From contig OX637794.1 in assembly GCA_951802425.1 (NCBI GenBank), positions 4,774,001 to 4,838,000 on the forward strand: 64,000 bases of DNA, written 5' to 3'. Position numbers and translations under genes: made by a program. The DNA is from Clavaria fumosa. Taxonomy: Eukaryota; Basidiomycota; Agaricomycetes; Agaricales; Clavariaceae. Under the pieces are notes generated by a model that saw only the letters and a list, made by a program, of their open reading frames with translations, ran no database searches and was not told the origin of the DNA. Below, piece after piece: positions 1 to 12,399 of this stretch (position 1 is its first letter; every line of letters begins with the position of its first letter).

Positions 1-1574
1 GGGCGGCCCGGAATCATAGCAACAGACACACGGCAAGCTTTCGCGCAGGAATGCCGTCGAGAACGGCGGAGGCGCGCTGAATTGTGGCGAGGACAATATG
101 GAGGCAACATAAAACGAATTCCCCAGGAAGGCAAATATAAAGAGATACATGGAAAGACCCTGTTGAGATTAATTAAGGTTCTATGTCGACGAATAGATCA
201 AACTGAATACCTCTACCGATTTCCGGACGAACTGGGAAAAATAGGTCAGGTTTCTCAACAATCGATCAGAATAATGTCCTGACGCACATTCTTCCATATT
301 TGAGGTAGGCGTGAGGTGAGGTATAGTGTAGTGCATAGCCAAGCGAAGATGCGCCCGATTACTCGTTCGCTGGAGGGCGCATCTTTCTCGAAAACCAGAT
401 CAGGTATGGATGTGTTGTCGAATTCCAAAAGCGAGCTGGAGTTAGTTGAGGGTCGGTGTGGCGGCTCAACTGACACACGCGCGTGGGGAGCTTCTTCGCG
501 AGACAAGACCCTTCCAATGTGCGTGCTATGCGGCGCAAATTCCATCATCGCTCCAACGCTGAACATAGCGCATACAGCCAGGAAGACCATCGTGGCGCTT
601 TTTCGACTCGTTCTAGAAGTCGTGATGTTCCGAGTCATAGTTCCGGGGGGCTCGCCGCTGCGGAGTACTTCTCTCGCCAACGACCGCCCTCTCTCCAAAT
701 CGGAGTCAGGGCCTTCGGATAGGCCAACAAGGGTGTTGATATTGCGCCGGCTTTGATGTCTACCAACGCTGCCCCCTCTTCTCATCGCGCGTTCACTGTT
801 GAACGAGACCACCTTTCGCCTGCTTGGTCCGGCCTCGGAGTGGAAGCTCTCCATCAAAGGAGACCAAGCATCCTCGTCGGTGTCGGCGTCACGGAGTCTT
901 TGGCTTGGTGAGCCTTCTTGCAATAAGCTTGTACTCCTCCGGCCCAACCCCGAGCGCACATACCGGGGGTCTAGTTGTCCATCTGGATGCGCAGCAAGAG
1001 CTGCTGTAGCGGCGATGTGGGCCGCCATCGTGGACAGGGTGCGATAATGGGAGGCTCCTCGATCAATAGACATGCGACGGAGAGTGCTTGGTATTGCACG
1101 TGGAGTGTGTAGTTGGGGTCCAGGTTTGATATAGCCATAATAGAGATACTGGGCGAGAAGAGTCAAATCGATGAAGCAGAAATAGGTTGCCAGCCATGTC
1201 TTGAGACGGAATCTGGTTCATATACGGCCATTTCACGACGGTCAAGCTGCTCACCTGGAAAGGCAATTGGTGGGTTAGGATACACCCAACGAGATTGGAA
1301 ATATCGCCTGTAGGTGGCAGCTGTTAATCGCTTGTGCAGTTTTGAAACCTGAACCAGACGACGTGCCAAGCGCCCAGTTTGCAAGAAATGGGAGGGCAAG
1401 ACCTTCACAAGACTGGTTCCTAATGTTCTCGAGGAGTTGGCTGTGGACCGGAGATCAGATATGCAATATGCAAGGGATCTGCAATATCATTGCTTACGGG
1501 AATTGCGCTCCGAGCCAGCATGCAATGGAGGTGTAGCCAAGCAGCTCACTAATGAGTGGTATGCTGAGGACCAT
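1..1574 (-). CDS. PQ-loop vacuolar basic amino-acid transporter (Ypq/Rtc2, SLC66A1-like), 3' end beyond window
   Basis: Predicted exporter of cationic amino acids from the vacuole/lysosome, by family. The start ATG is at 1574-1572. Exons by eye are 1574-1498, 1440-1367, 1307-1255, 1199-288, 231-211 and 159 to the window edge, giving 432 codons in one frame. The first PQ-loop repeat has PQLLENI followed by a GDISNLVG-type helix. A long hydrophilic loop of over 200 residues, rich in Ser and Arg, follows. The second repeat has LPQIWKN followed by FLGNSFYVAS. This duplicated PQ-loop plan with a central cytosolic loop is typical of fungal Ypq proteins. The intron after exon 2 seems to use a GC donor, and exon 5 is only 21 nt (FVRKSVE). 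It is divergently arranged with the Lin1 gene, 293 bp apart. Family assignment is strong; substrate is inferred from family. Confidence 0.88.
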
Positions 1575-1867
1575 ACCCTATGGAAGCGAGAGCCAGAAGC
1601 CAGCTCGACGAACACGGTATCATAAGAAACGCTTATTCGGTCGGGTTCGTTAGCCCCATTTCACGGGGCGATCTGCCGTAAAACACGTTTTCCTCGGCCA
1701 AATATTTTCCATACCGTATCGTACATAAATTTGGACAACTATGGATAGCTTGGATAGCTTGCCCAGTGCTCCGACGGCAGCGTCGTGGCTGGCGACGGAG
1801 CTGACTACTACAGACGACGTTGTCGCGAGTTTCGTCACCTTCGGAGACGTCAAGCACGTGAAGCAAC
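1575..1867. promoter_or_regulatory. Divergent promoter region between transporter and Lin1 genes
   Basis: Only 293 bp separate the two start codons, so both promoters must lie here or overlap the 5' UTRs. I see no convincing TATA box; the region is moderately GC-rich. Regulation cannot be read from the sequence. Confidence 0.45.
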
Positions 1868-3122
1868 ATGTCTGCTGCTCGCTCGAGCCTGAAACGTCCT
1901 GCAGCGGCGAATAGTGGTATCGCAGTCGCAAAGTCGGCGTCTCTCAAGAAGGCACGATTCGTCGAGCCCTCAGAGGAGCCCGCCGCGTTCGCTGAACAGG
2001 TTGATTCTGCGCTGGAAGCCGCCCCAAGGCGCAAACGCAACGTAAAAACAGACGGATACGAGTCCGACTCAACCGATGACGGCGAAGGCGTGGTTCTAAG
2101 TAGGAGAAAGAGTGCAGAGGATCAAGGAGGGGATGGACTCGATGACATGTTTGATGCTGGAGAGAGGGAGCAGAAGGAAGAGGAGAGACCCGGGAAGAAG
2201 GAGAAACAGTACCTCCGTTTGGGTGACATCGAGGGCCAGGAATTTGGTGCTGAGGCGAACTCTGGTTCGGACGAGGAAGACGAACCGGAAGACGAAGACG
2301 ACGCGGAGCGGAGGAAGAAGGCCGGTATGGGCTACGAGATGTCCTCCTTTAACATGCGAGAGGAGATGGAGGAAGGTAAATTTGCTGCCGATGGAACCTA
2401 CGTGCGCTCCTTCGACCCTCACGGAATTCACGACCGTTGGATGGAAGGATTGGATGAAAAGGACATAAAATTAGCGCGACGTCGTAAGAAAGAACGCGAT
2501 CGGCAACAAAGGGAGAAAGTCGAGGCGGAGGAACGGGAAATTCAACAACGAGGAGGGAAAGAAGAACTTGAGAAAGCTCTGCTTTCCATGTTGAAGAAAG
2601 GCGAGACCGTGCTGGAAGCTCTCCAACGCTTCGGTGCTCGTGCAAAGAAGAATAAGCAGGCCAGTAAACAGTGCGTTCAGTTATCATTGTTCTCCTAGCA
2701 AATGCATATTCAATTGCTACTACACTGACAGGAAAACCAATCGCAACACGGCATCCAAAATGGATGTAGACGGCCCAGCAATAGGGCCGTCGGACATTGA
2801 GCTCATCACCCACTTGGCATCGAATTTGATGTCTCTGGGTGACCCCGATGTCTACTCGAAAACGTACGAGCAGCTGGTCAGGTCTGTCAGATCTGCGGGC
2901 AATGTCGAGCCGTCCTGGGCCCCGCCCTCTGCTGATGTCAAGTACGAGTTCAAGTGGGACGTGCCCGATAGCACCGCTCGATCAGGCGAGACGTTCGGGC
3001 CGTTCAGCGAAACCGAGATGAAGTCGTGGCACCGAGCGATGTACTTCGGCGTCGCCGGAGAGAAAGTCAAGGTGCGACAGGCAGGAGGCGAGTGGGGTGA
3101 TTGGGACGACATCATGACCTGA
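1868..3122 (+). CDS. LIN1: Lin1/CD2BP2-like U5 snRNP protein with C-terminal GYF domain
   Basis: Component of the U5 snRNP/tri-snRNP (yeast Lin1, human CD2BP2), acting in the nucleus in pre-mRNA splicing. Two exons, 1868-2670 and 2732-3122, join in frame to 397 codons plus stop; the intron is 61 nt with GTGCGT donor. The N-terminal two thirds is highly charged: acidic Glu/Asp runs near residues 130-150, then the family signature around FNMREEMEEGKF, DGTYVR and HDRWMEG. A Lys/Arg/Glu coiled stretch follows at about 200-235. The last ~65 residues form a GYF domain (YEFKWDV, GPFSETEMKSW), the module that binds proline-rich ligands. Length is close to the family's usual 340-400. The stop lies 95 bp from the convergent RAD54 stop, so the 3' UTRs probably overlap. 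Confidence 0.92.
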
Positions 3123-3217
3123 CATTTCGATGAGGACGTACCCCAACGTATCCTGATGATCATGTATTTGTACCCTAACATTATCTAGCCATTGTGTAGT
3201 ATATTAATTATGGATGC

Positions 3218-6200
3218 CTAGTGGCTGATATACTGGAAGACGAATGACACCTCAGATTGACCAACTTCTGCCCTAAGCAAATCATCATGATTGTTCTGGA
3301 GCTCCTCATTCGTGAAGTGATTCCACCTGTTACAGACAGCGAATTCAGGTTCACATAAGTTATGCTTCGAATGGCGACTGACGTGCTTGCATCTCCGTAT
3401 AATAGTGCCGGGGCCTTGACCACCTGCTTCCCATTCTCACACCTTTTGCACTTGAAAGTGTCATGTGTGTCACACAACGAGTCGTCGTTGAAGGAGAACA
3501 ATTGCCTTAACGCATCAGTGGAAAAATGTCGTTCGGCGTCTTCTTTCTCGTCCACGACGGCAGATGAAAGAGCTTGCTTGGACGCTTGGCGTTGGAAAAT
3601 CTTCTCTTCGATTGTACCTGTTGAAATGAAGCGGTACACGAAACCTGCAGGCACACCTTTTCAACAATGGGGTGACCAGGAAGCTTGTCACTTACACTCT
3701 TTTTTCTGCCCATCTCGCCAGACTCTCGCGAGCGCTTGTTGATCCGCCGCTGGGTTCCAATCTGTCTCCACCTGTGAGCAACAGGAATAAACTTTTGAAT
3801 TCCTCCGTACCAGGGTCGAACAGAATCAAGCGGTTGGCTCCAATCAGATTGATGCCACATCCACCAGCTTTGCTGCTTAGCAAAAAAATGAATTCTTTCC
3901 CGTTAGGGTCATTAAATTGGTCGACGAGTTTCTGTCGTTTCGTGATGCTCATCGTGCCATCCAGGCGGAAGCATCCATATCTAAGGACTCGAAAGGTTAG
4001 CGGCTAGGCATATTTATTGGAGGGACCCCTCACTTCTTCGCACGACAGAGCTTCTCGAACAAATCAAGCGTCTGCGTGTAGTTACTGATTAGTACGATCT
4101 TGTCACTAGTTTCCATGTGGATATGATGTAAGAATCTGAATTGCTCGAGTTAGTAATGAACCAGCCCAGAACGCGATAAGATCAAGACCTCTCAAGGACC
4201 AAGAATTTGCCGCCCCAATCACACCTCACGGTGTGATGGCGGCCTCGTTCCTTGCTGGATGCACCAGCACCAGCAAATCCCTCCGGAATCAGATGTTCGC
4301 AGCCTTGAAGGTCAGCCGGGAGATTGAGCAATTCAGGATGATTACAAAGTTTCTTGAGGATATTAATCGCTTTGAGCGGTTGGGAATCTATGCCACGCAG
4401 CAGAGCTTTGATTTCGGGCGAGGATATGAATAGGCGATAAAGCGATAACTGAAAATCAGAGAGGCGACAAAATACTACATGTTCATATTTGACGGGCACT
4501 GACAAACATTTGTGAGAAGAAGGATGAGATGGGGATGAAAAGCAGCTCACAATACTTGGACAAGAGGTCGTTGGTTCTTCTAATGATGAACTTGGTGACT
4601 AACCCACCAAGTTCCTTCAGTTTTTTCTCGCATTCAGCCTTCGTGGCATCGCTGGCCTCGGAATCACGTCCACGTATAATAGTGTTCTCGAAGTTCTTAC
4701 GGAAGTCGAGCCTGGACCCTAGGAAATTCGGATTCGCAAAATCAAGAAGAGAGAAGTACTCCGAAAGATCATTCTATTTAAGGTTCAGAATATCTCGTTG
4801 AATGCAAGCGACAGGGAACAGACCTGTATCGGAGTACCCGTCAGGATGACGCGACGTTTGACATTTAATGAGGTCAACGCCTGGAAAGTCAATGAGTCTA
4901 AGAGGGTGCATGTGAAAATCGGGTCGTGATAGAAAAGTCATCGCGAACCTGAATTTTTCAGTCGATGTCCCTCATCGCAAAGCAGAAGGCCGATGCTACA
5001 CTGCGCCAAGTATGCAGTCATTGTCCGAAGAGTCTCATACGACACAATCATGACTGGTTCCCGCAAAACGGATCGTGAGGGACATTCCGAGAAATTGTTA
5101 ACTCAAACTCACCCGGCTGCGTTACGTTACGGCCTCGAGCGGCGACCCAGCGTGCCACCCTCTCTAGTAGCTCTGCCTTACCCCCCTTTCCGTCCACAGC
5201 AAGCGGCGTAACGGCGTCTTTGCCAAGCCATTTATCTGCGCAGAACCACGGTAAACGATGAACTGGTCTCATTAAATTGACCTTACCGAGTTCGTTCGCC
5301 CAATTTTTGACCAAGCTCGATGGACAGGCAATGATGCATTTCTCGATAGTAGGCCTTCCGGCGTGAGGTGATTGCTTGAGCAGAGTCCATAATAAAGCAA
5401 TGCATTGTAGGGTTTTCCCCAAACCCATCTCATCGGCCATGATGCAGCCGTACTGATTGTCTACAATCATCCCCGTGGTGCATTTGTAAAGGAACTGAGA
5501 GTGAATGAGTACAACACAAGGGGATATAAAAACGCGCTTACTTTGACGCCTTCGACTTGATGGGGTCTAAGGACCTTGCTTAGCCGTGGGTCGATGACAA
5601 CGGGCACCTTCGCTCGCTTCTGCTTTCCTTTCGCCTCGCCCAGAAGCTCCCGCAGATTCTTGTGCGGATTATACATACCCGCCACATCTTCCCTCGCTTC
5701 TTTGGCGGCTCTTTCCTTTGCTTCCTCCGCCTCTCGTTCTTTCTTCTCTTCGTCGGTCTCGCGGTCGTCGATCGTCGGGTCATATAATACAATCGCATGA
5801 TCCTCCATCGGGTCGTGAAGTGGACGAGGCGCGACCTTGGTTTGAGGGCGAAGTCCAAGAGATGCATTTGAGGGGATGAGAGACACCAGCTCCCCGGTTT
5901 TGTTCCTCATGGAAGGCATGGAAAATCGACGACATCCGAACACCTGCTCAAAGGGTCTCGGCTTGTAGACAGGAAATTTTGGCACTGCAGCCAAGAGATC
6001 TTCCTCGGTGTACGCCCCATCGTTGTTGTCTTTGCGCCCCTTCTTCTTTCGCGCTGACCCGTTGTCGTCGTCGTCGGATCCATCAGCTTGCTGGCCGTGG
6101 TACGAGACACGCCTCTTCTTGCGCTGCAACTTAGCCCGCTCGATAGTTGCGGCAAACGTCGGCTGCTTAAATGGCAAGTTGATACGCTTGCTTTCTTGGA

Positions 6201-6249
6201 GCCTGTCGACGACCTGACCGTCTGGTGTCGTTGGAATACGTCTAAGCAT
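3218..6249 (-). CDS. RAD54: RAD54, SNF2-family recombination motor ATPase
   Basis: DNA translocase that remodels chromatin and stimulates Rad51 strand exchange in homologous recombination. Start ATG at 6249 ([11 protein letters not shown]), stop TAG at 3220-3218. The basic N-terminus with the RAD54 motif ([27 protein letters not shown]) is in exon 1. All helicase motifs are visible in order: ADEMGLGKT (Walker A, about 5412-5440), [10 protein letters not shown] (Walker B, about 4960-4990), LTGTPIQ (III, about 4820), [23 protein letters not shown] (V, about 3870-3900) and [13 protein letters not shown] (VI, about 3705-3740). The RAD54-specific zinc region [11 protein letters not shown] lies near 3440-3480. 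The C-terminus is NHFTNEELQ...FVFQYISH. At least eight exons are needed and I located several introns of 45-70 nt by frame. No break was seen. It is tail-to-tail with Lin1. Confidence 0.95.
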
Positions 6250-6414
6250 TATGTCGACAACAACAAACGCGTCGCGTCACGCGTTTAAGGAGGTCGTCAC
6301 GGGACGAAGATGGTCATGCCGTTACTGAATTGTGAAGAGATCCAGGTATGACTACTTTACAGAAGAACTCAGTACGCCTGTTACAGTACAAGCCAAGGGC
6401 TAGGACTAAGAGCA

Positions 6415-7954
6415 TCATCTGGCGCCTAAGCCACTCAACCTCCATGCTGCGCCACTTTGTATCCAGGGAATCTTCAATAGGAGTCTCATGAAGGCAAAGA
6501 TGAAATAGCCACGAAGGTCACTTGAGCCTATCAACGTGACGAAACGTATTAGGTTTTTCGTTAACGCTATCACGCCTAGACCGCGAGTGCGCCTCAGCGC
6601 AGCGTATTCACGTAAGGGCGCGTCAAGGTCATTTGATGGAGGGTGCGCTTGCGAAGCCTTGTGGTGGGCGGCAAGGACTGGGCCAAGTCCAACGGCATCA
6701 CGCAACCCAAGATTCATACCCTGACCACCCGCTAGCAATGAACCGAATAAGGATATTGGGAGCGTGAGTGGAGGTGAATTATTGATCGTACCTGGTGAGT
6801 GGATATGGGCAGCATCACCAATCAAGAATACAACGCCTCCATTTTCACCGGCCTCGTCTCCAAACCGAGTGAAGAAGCGGTCTGCGATGGCTGCACGATG
6901 CCTAAACCGTGTCGACCACACCGTTTCCAGTATTTCAACAGGCTGAAGGTTCGTGGATGGGTCGGAGGAAAGGCCAGCAGGACCATATCTGTTGAACAGT
7001 GCTTGCAAGTACGACACTGGCGGTGAATGGGGTGCGGGGTCCATTGCGGATGTCACACCACAGGCGACACGATAAACACCGGGAGTCTCATCGGGACCGT
7101 CTCCTTCAGGTGGGGAGTTTAATTCTGGGAACCAACGCGATGGCATTGGCATAATAAAGAATATGCTCCCTCCGGAAGCGAAACCCGTCGGTAGGAAACC
7201 GGGAGCAATGTTATTTGGTGGCCCGGAAAGCTTGACGTCGGCCAGAACCATTTGATGGAAGCCAGGATAGCTCTCACTTGCCCCATCTGGGTCTGCGAAA
7301 CCGATATTACACAAGTCTCGGACCTTAGATTCAGAGTTATGCATAAGAATTCTTGGCAGAAAATGAATCTACAATGCCTACCGTGGATCTCGAACCGTCG
7401 GCGCCAATGACATACTTTGCGTTAATGACTTCCCCAGTGTCAAAACCAACTTCGATGGTGTTGTCGGCGGAATTACTTTGCTTCATGGTTGTGACTCTTT
7501 TGGGTCGATAAACTGGAACACCCGTGTCCTGCAACTTGACACCTAGCTCACGTTCCGTGATATGTTGCGCTAACATCAGCGTATATGGGTGGCGTGTGTA
7601 GTTTTTCAACGACGAAAAGTTGGTGAAGGCGAGGGCGGATGAGCGAGTTTTTATGTGCACTTCAGTAACTTTGATACCATGCTGAAGCAATGGTTCAGCG
7701 CAGTCAATTTCGTCCAGTGCCTATTGCCGAAGTCCAAGATCAGTATTCGAATATTGGGACCATGCACAATCACTGACCTCAAGTGTCGCCGCATGAATAG
7801 CTACAGCACGAGAAGTGTTTTCTCCTTGCAAGACTGCGTCGACGATGACCAAGTCGCGGTGGCCTTGATGAATAAGGGATAAGGCACAACCGAGACCGCT
7901 TGGCCCTGCTCCTACGATGAGAAAAGTGGTGCTCTCTGGCAGCTGCAAAGTCAT
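6415..7954 (-). CDS. FAD-dependent monooxygenase (phenol 2-monooxygenase/PheA-TfdB-like), copy 1
   Basis: Predicted flavoprotein hydroxylase of aromatic substrates; the actual substrate is unknown. Four exons by eye, 7954-7778, 7720-7382, 7323-6792 and 6731-6415, give 454 codons plus stop in one frame. Motifs: the dinucleotide-binding fingerprint VGAGPSGLGCALSL at residues 13-26, the second FAD/NADPH motif VIGADGSRSTV near residue 165, and the GD motif LIGDAAHIHSP followed by GGQGMNLGLRDA near residue 350. All three FAD sites look intact. It is shorter than classical phenol hydroxylases and ends soon after the FAD domain, lacking the C-terminal thioredoxin-like domain. The start was chosen at MTLQLPESTTF just before the GxGxxG motif. 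Copy 2 lies immediately upstream in the same orientation. Confidence 0.87.
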
Positions 7955-8295
7955 TGCAAGTTGCGGAAGAGAGTGGAAGAGGTAAACTAGAGAACAGCGA
8001 CTATTTAAGCACGCGTGAGATTGCCTGAGGAGCACTAATCCTACCTTAGGGCGCTTCGCAGTCCGCAGTACTTGAATCTGAAGATCTGATTCACACATGA
8101 GCGAATTACGGATATGTACTTTGTCTTCAGGTTTTAACAATCCCCCGACCCCCAACTTGCTAGGGCAGACATGGCAGAGTCTTCATTGATCTCCAGGGTG
8201 GCGCTGCACAGAATAGGGGAGATCACAGTCCAGGTATTACTATACAGAAGAACTCAGTCTGTTACAGTACAAGCCAAGGGCTAGGACTAAGAGCA

Positions 8296-9835
8296 TCATC
8301 TGGCGCCTAAGCCACTCAACCTCCATGCTGCGCCACTTTGTATCCAGGGAATCTTCAATAGGAGTCTCACGAAGGCAAAGATGAAATAGCCACGAAGGTC
8401 CTTTGAGCCTATCAACGTGACGAAACGTATTAGGTTTTTCGTTAACGCTATCACGCCTAGACCGCGAGTGTGTCTCAGCGCAGCGTATTCACGTAAAGGC
8501 GCGTCAAGGTCATTTGATGGAGGGTGCGCTTGCGAAGCCTTGTGGTGGGCGGCAAGAACTGGGCCAAGTCCAACGGCATCACGCAATCCAAGATTCATAC
8601 CCTGACCACCCGCTGGCAATGAACCGGATAAGGATATTGGGAGCGTGAGTGGAGGTGAATTATTGATCGCACCTGGTGAGTGGATATGGGCAGCATCACC
8701 AATCAAGAATACAACGCCTCCATTTTCACCGGCCTCGTCTCCAAACCGAGTGAAGAAGCGGTCTGCGATGGCTGCACGATGCCTAAACCGTGTCGACCAC
8801 ACCGTTTCCAGTATTTCAACAGGCTGAGGGTTCATGGATGGGTCGGAGGAAAGGCCAGCAGGACCATATCTGTTGAACAGTGCTTGCAAGTACGACACCG
8901 GCGGTGAATGGGGTGCGGGGTCCATTGCGGATGTCACACCACAGCCGATACGATAAACACCGGGAGTCTCATCGGGACCGTCTTCTTCAGGTGGGGAGTT
9001 CAGTTGTGGGAACCAACGCGATGGCATTGGTACAACAATGAATAAGCTCCCTTCGGCGGCGAAAGCCGTCGGTATGAAACCGGGAGCAATGTTACTTGGC
9101 GGCCCGGAAAGCTTGACGTCGGCCAGAACCATTTGATCGAAACCAGGATAGCTCTCACTTGCCCCATCTGGGTCTGCGAAACCAATCTTACACAAGTCTC
9201 GGACCTTAGATTCAGAGTTATGCATAAGAATTCTTGGCAGAAAATGAATCTACAATGCCTACCGTGGATCTCGAACCGTCGGCGCCAATGACATACTTTG
9301 CGTTAATGACTTCCCCGGTGTCAAAACCAACTTCGATGGTGTTGTCGGCGGAATTACTTTGCTTCATGGTTGTGACTCTTTTGGGTCGATAAACTGAGAC
9401 ACCCGTGTCCTGCAACTTGACACCTAGCTCACGTTCCGTGATATGTTGCGCTAACATCAGCGTATATGGGTGGCGTGTGTAGCTTTTCAACGACGAGAAG
9501 TTGGTGAAGGCGAGGGCGGATGAGCGAGTTTTTATGTGCACTTCAGTAACTTTGATACCATGCTGAAGCAATGGTTCAGCACAGTCAATTTCGTCCAGTG
9601 CCTATTGCCGAAGTCCAAGATCAGTATCCGAATATTGGGACCATGCACCATCACCGACCTCAAGTGTCGCCGCATGAATAGCTACAGCACGAGAAGTGTT
9701 TTCTCCTTGCAAGACTGCGTCGACGATGACCAAGTCGCGGTGACCTTGATGAATAAGGGATAAGGCACAACCGAGACCGCTTGGCCCTGCTCCTATGATG
9801 AGAAAAGTGGTGCTCTCTGGCAGCTGCAAAGTCAT
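8296..9835 (-). CDS. FAD-dependent monooxygenase (phenol 2-monooxygenase/PheA-TfdB-like), copy 2
   Basis: Tandem duplicate of the preceding gene, offset by 1,881 bp, with the same four-exon structure and every splice junction preserved (one donor reads GTGCGA instead of GTACGA). The three FAD motifs (GAGPSGLG, GADGSRS, GDAAHIHSP) are intact. The proteins differ at scattered positions. The densest cluster is in the substrate-side segment of exon 3 (about 9000-9110), for example a PTAFAAEGSLFIV stretch against PTGFASGGSIFFI in copy 1. This could mean drifting substrate specificity, but that is inference. No stop or frameshift was seen, so both copies appear functional. Confidence 0.87.
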
Positions 9836-10140
9836 TGCAAGTTGCGGAAGAGAGTGGAAGAGGTAAACCAGAGAACAGCGACTATTTAAGCACGCGTGAG
9901 ATTGCCTGAGGAGCACTACCTTAGGCTGACGTACGCAAGATTAGTCCGACTGCGCGCCGTCGGACGCGCTTCGCCAGTCCGCAGTACTTGAATCTGGAAA
10001 TCCGATTCACACATGAGCGAATTACGGCTATGACTTTGTCTTCACGTTCTAACAATCCCCCGACCCCCAACTTACGAGGACAAACATTTGGCAGAATCTT
10101 CATTGATCTCCTGGGTGGCGCTGCACAGAATGTCCGATCC

Positions 10141-11073
10141 AGGCCATATCTGAGAAACGGGACCTGGGCAGTCAACAGCGAGCAGAAACTTCATTTGGCC
10201 GAGCTCTGCAAACAGCTGAGGCCTTGCAGACTAGACTCTTCACCCGACCCACGCCGATGACAAAGTCATCAGTTTCTAGCAGACCACACATCCGCCGCAT
10301 CCGTCTCTCTGACAACGCCGAGAAGCACGTCCGCGAGAATAGCATCGTATCTCGCCAGCGGGTTCGGGAGAAGCCCCTGAGCAGGTTCTAGAACGCAAAG
10401 ATGTTAGGAATGACTTGTAAAGGAGTCTTAAAGTAATCACCTGCCTCGGTGTATTCACCCCGCGCGCGCGTATGGGCGCTCTACGTATTGGACGCCGGGA
10501 CACGGGAGTGACAGCTACTGCGGCTACTTCGAATTTGGAGACGCAGTAGACGACGACGATGCCGGAGTATGGAGGGGCTGTCGCTGTTGAGGTAGAAGTC
10601 GCTGTTGGGGTAGAAGTCGCTGTTGAGGTAGATTTCGCTGTTGAGCGTGATATGCAAACTCCCTAACTACTGTAATCTAACCATTTCAATTTTGTAGGAA
10701 ATCGTATCCGAACAGTTTCCACCTGCTGCCATTGCAATTTCGAATCTGGCAGGCAGACAATTTCCGCTGGCGAACAGGCTGAACAAACGTGTATGGTAGT
10801 CATAGCACTGCCTTGTCAGATCGTGTCAGGTCCAGCGGATCCAAGGTTGGGTTGTCACGTGCCACTCATATGTTACATTTGATGCCAGAGATTCTGGCGT
10901 CCGAACCATGCCTTCTTGTGCAGTGCAACATCATTCTCCTCTTTGCCAAACTCAAGATTTAGCAGGTGAAAACTTGCCAAATAGCAAGGCGATTTCATAT
11001 GCGCAGAGCCACCCAAACTCTGGATCCAGGCGAGCGTCGGGGTACCGGATCTTTTAAGGCATCGTATCCCTCA
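10141..11073. other. Intergenic stretch without a recognisable gene
   Basis: I find no exon chain or family motif here. It contains the short 18-bp tandem repeat at about 10,577-10,645 and otherwise unremarkable sequence; short open frames look like chance. The promoter of the downstream secreted-protein gene should be near its right end. Confidence 0.5.
10575..10645. repeat. 18-bp tandem repeat, about four units
   Basis: Units of the form TCGCTGTTGAGGTAGAAG follow one another with one or two substitutions each. It is a small minisatellite in intergenic DNA. Confidence 0.8.
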
Positions 11074-12399
11074 ATGGCAATATATTCTGCGCTCGTCGTC
11101 CTCTCGGCTGTGTTCCTCGTTCCGCCACTACCGAGCGTAGATGCACAGGTTGCAAAAGCGGTTTGCCTTAACAACTATAAGTGGGTACGTGAACTTACGT
11201 TGGAACATTGTTGAGCCCTTCATCCATGTTACCCTTCCGCCGCCCAGTCGTTTAATTCTCGTCAAGAAACCCCATGTTTGGTCGCTGCGCAGATGGGAAA
11301 AGCATGCGTCCCGGGAGGTAAATGCTGGTTCATCAATTCTAGTTCATCATCATCAATTCTAGTGACTTGGTCAACTTTAGTTTTTACCATCCCGGCACTC
11401 AATCCGGGCGAAGAATACAAACTGCCCGTTGTGAATGATACCACTGCTCCATGCCTATGCAACAGTGTTATGTACAACCTCCTCTGTGCTTGTGCAGACT
11501 GTCAGAATGCCACATGGGAAGAGTACGTTGGCCTTCTTTCCCCGATCGCAAGTCCTAACATCTTGTTTCCCAAGCTTCACCAGGCATACTTCAACGTGCC
11601 AAAACGGATTCGGGAAGATGTGAGTGTGAGGCCGATTTGTTCAATACGACTCACTTCAACCACGAGTGTCGACGTAGGCTTCCAGCTAATTTATCGCCTG
11701 ACACCTTTGTTCCCGCCTGGGCATTAGTGAACGTCATTGTATGCTCCGCGTTAATCAGTGATGTGTTTATGATTCTCATGCACTGCTTTAGCAAGGCGAT
11801 ACATATGAGCCCCTCTCTGCCCAAGCTATAGCGATCGCCGGTATGTCTGACGCCATCCTTTGTATGCACAGCGTTTGTTGATCAGGTTCGGGCAAAGGAA
11901 TCCCTGACGTATCTGTCCCAAGAGACGCGACTGTTACAGTGATGTCGACGGTGACGATGACGATGATAACGACTTCGACGGTGGAGATTGATCGAGGGAC
12001 AACAAGCAGGGGTGTTATTGCTGGTGGGATAGTTGGCGCCGTACTGGGCGCTGCGCTCATTGTCAGCGGTGTTGCCCTCTTGGTCTTGCGTCGCACACCT
12101 GGCTCGGTTGCGCCGTCTGACTCGGCGACTTGGGAGGCCAAGGACAAGAACTCTGGCTCCAACGTGTCCCAGACCTTGCCCCTGTTGTCTTCTCCGCCCT
12201 CCGATCCGGTGTCGTCCGCTTCGCAGCAGAACACTCATGTGAGCTTTGTTTCCTTTTTCGTGGGGGTGTTATTTCGTTGGGACGATGTGTTGATCTCGGC
12301 CTTTCGGATTTCAAGGCCTCTTCTAAGCAAGCGGGGATTGAGCGTGACTCTTCCGTGCCTCCCAAAGGCTTAAAGTATCATGGCATACCAGAAATATAG
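11074..12399 (+). CDS. Secreted/single-pass membrane protein, Cys-rich ectodomain, paralogue A
   Basis: Unnamed Agaricomycete family; function unknown. Eight exons by eye: 11074-11184, 11248-11317, 11381-11522, 11575-11619, 11678-11738, 11792-11840, 11886-12238 and 12316-12399, 304 codons plus stop in frame. A signal peptide (MAIYSALVVLSAVFLVPPL) leads into an ectodomain with conserved motifs PCLVAAQMG, CLCNSVMYNLLCACADCQ and VPAWALVNV. A Thr/Val-rich linker and one membrane helix (GVIAGGIVGAVLGAALIVSG, about residue 190) follow, then a Ser-rich cytosolic tail ending in YHGIPEI. The topology suggests a cell-surface protein or sensor, which is inference. Paralogue B follows directly downstream on the same strand and shares the exon plan and the C-terminal tail motif. 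Confidence 0.82.

Larger units (their letters stand above)
6340..10140. repeat. Tandem direct duplication of a ~1.88-kb gene unit
   Basis: The segments about 6340-8215 and 8229-10140 align base for base with few differences; equivalent points are 1,881 bp apart. Each unit carries one FAD monooxygenase gene with its promoter and 3' flank. Unit 2 has a ~50-bp insertion-like segment near 9920-9970 that unit 1 lacks. The duplication breakpoints lie in unremarkable sequence with no transposon ends that I can see. Confidence 0.9.

Noticed and set aside
255..1047. Plus-strand open frames opposite the transporter gene
   Set aside because: The minus strand carries a spliced PQ-loop protein; these are shadows.
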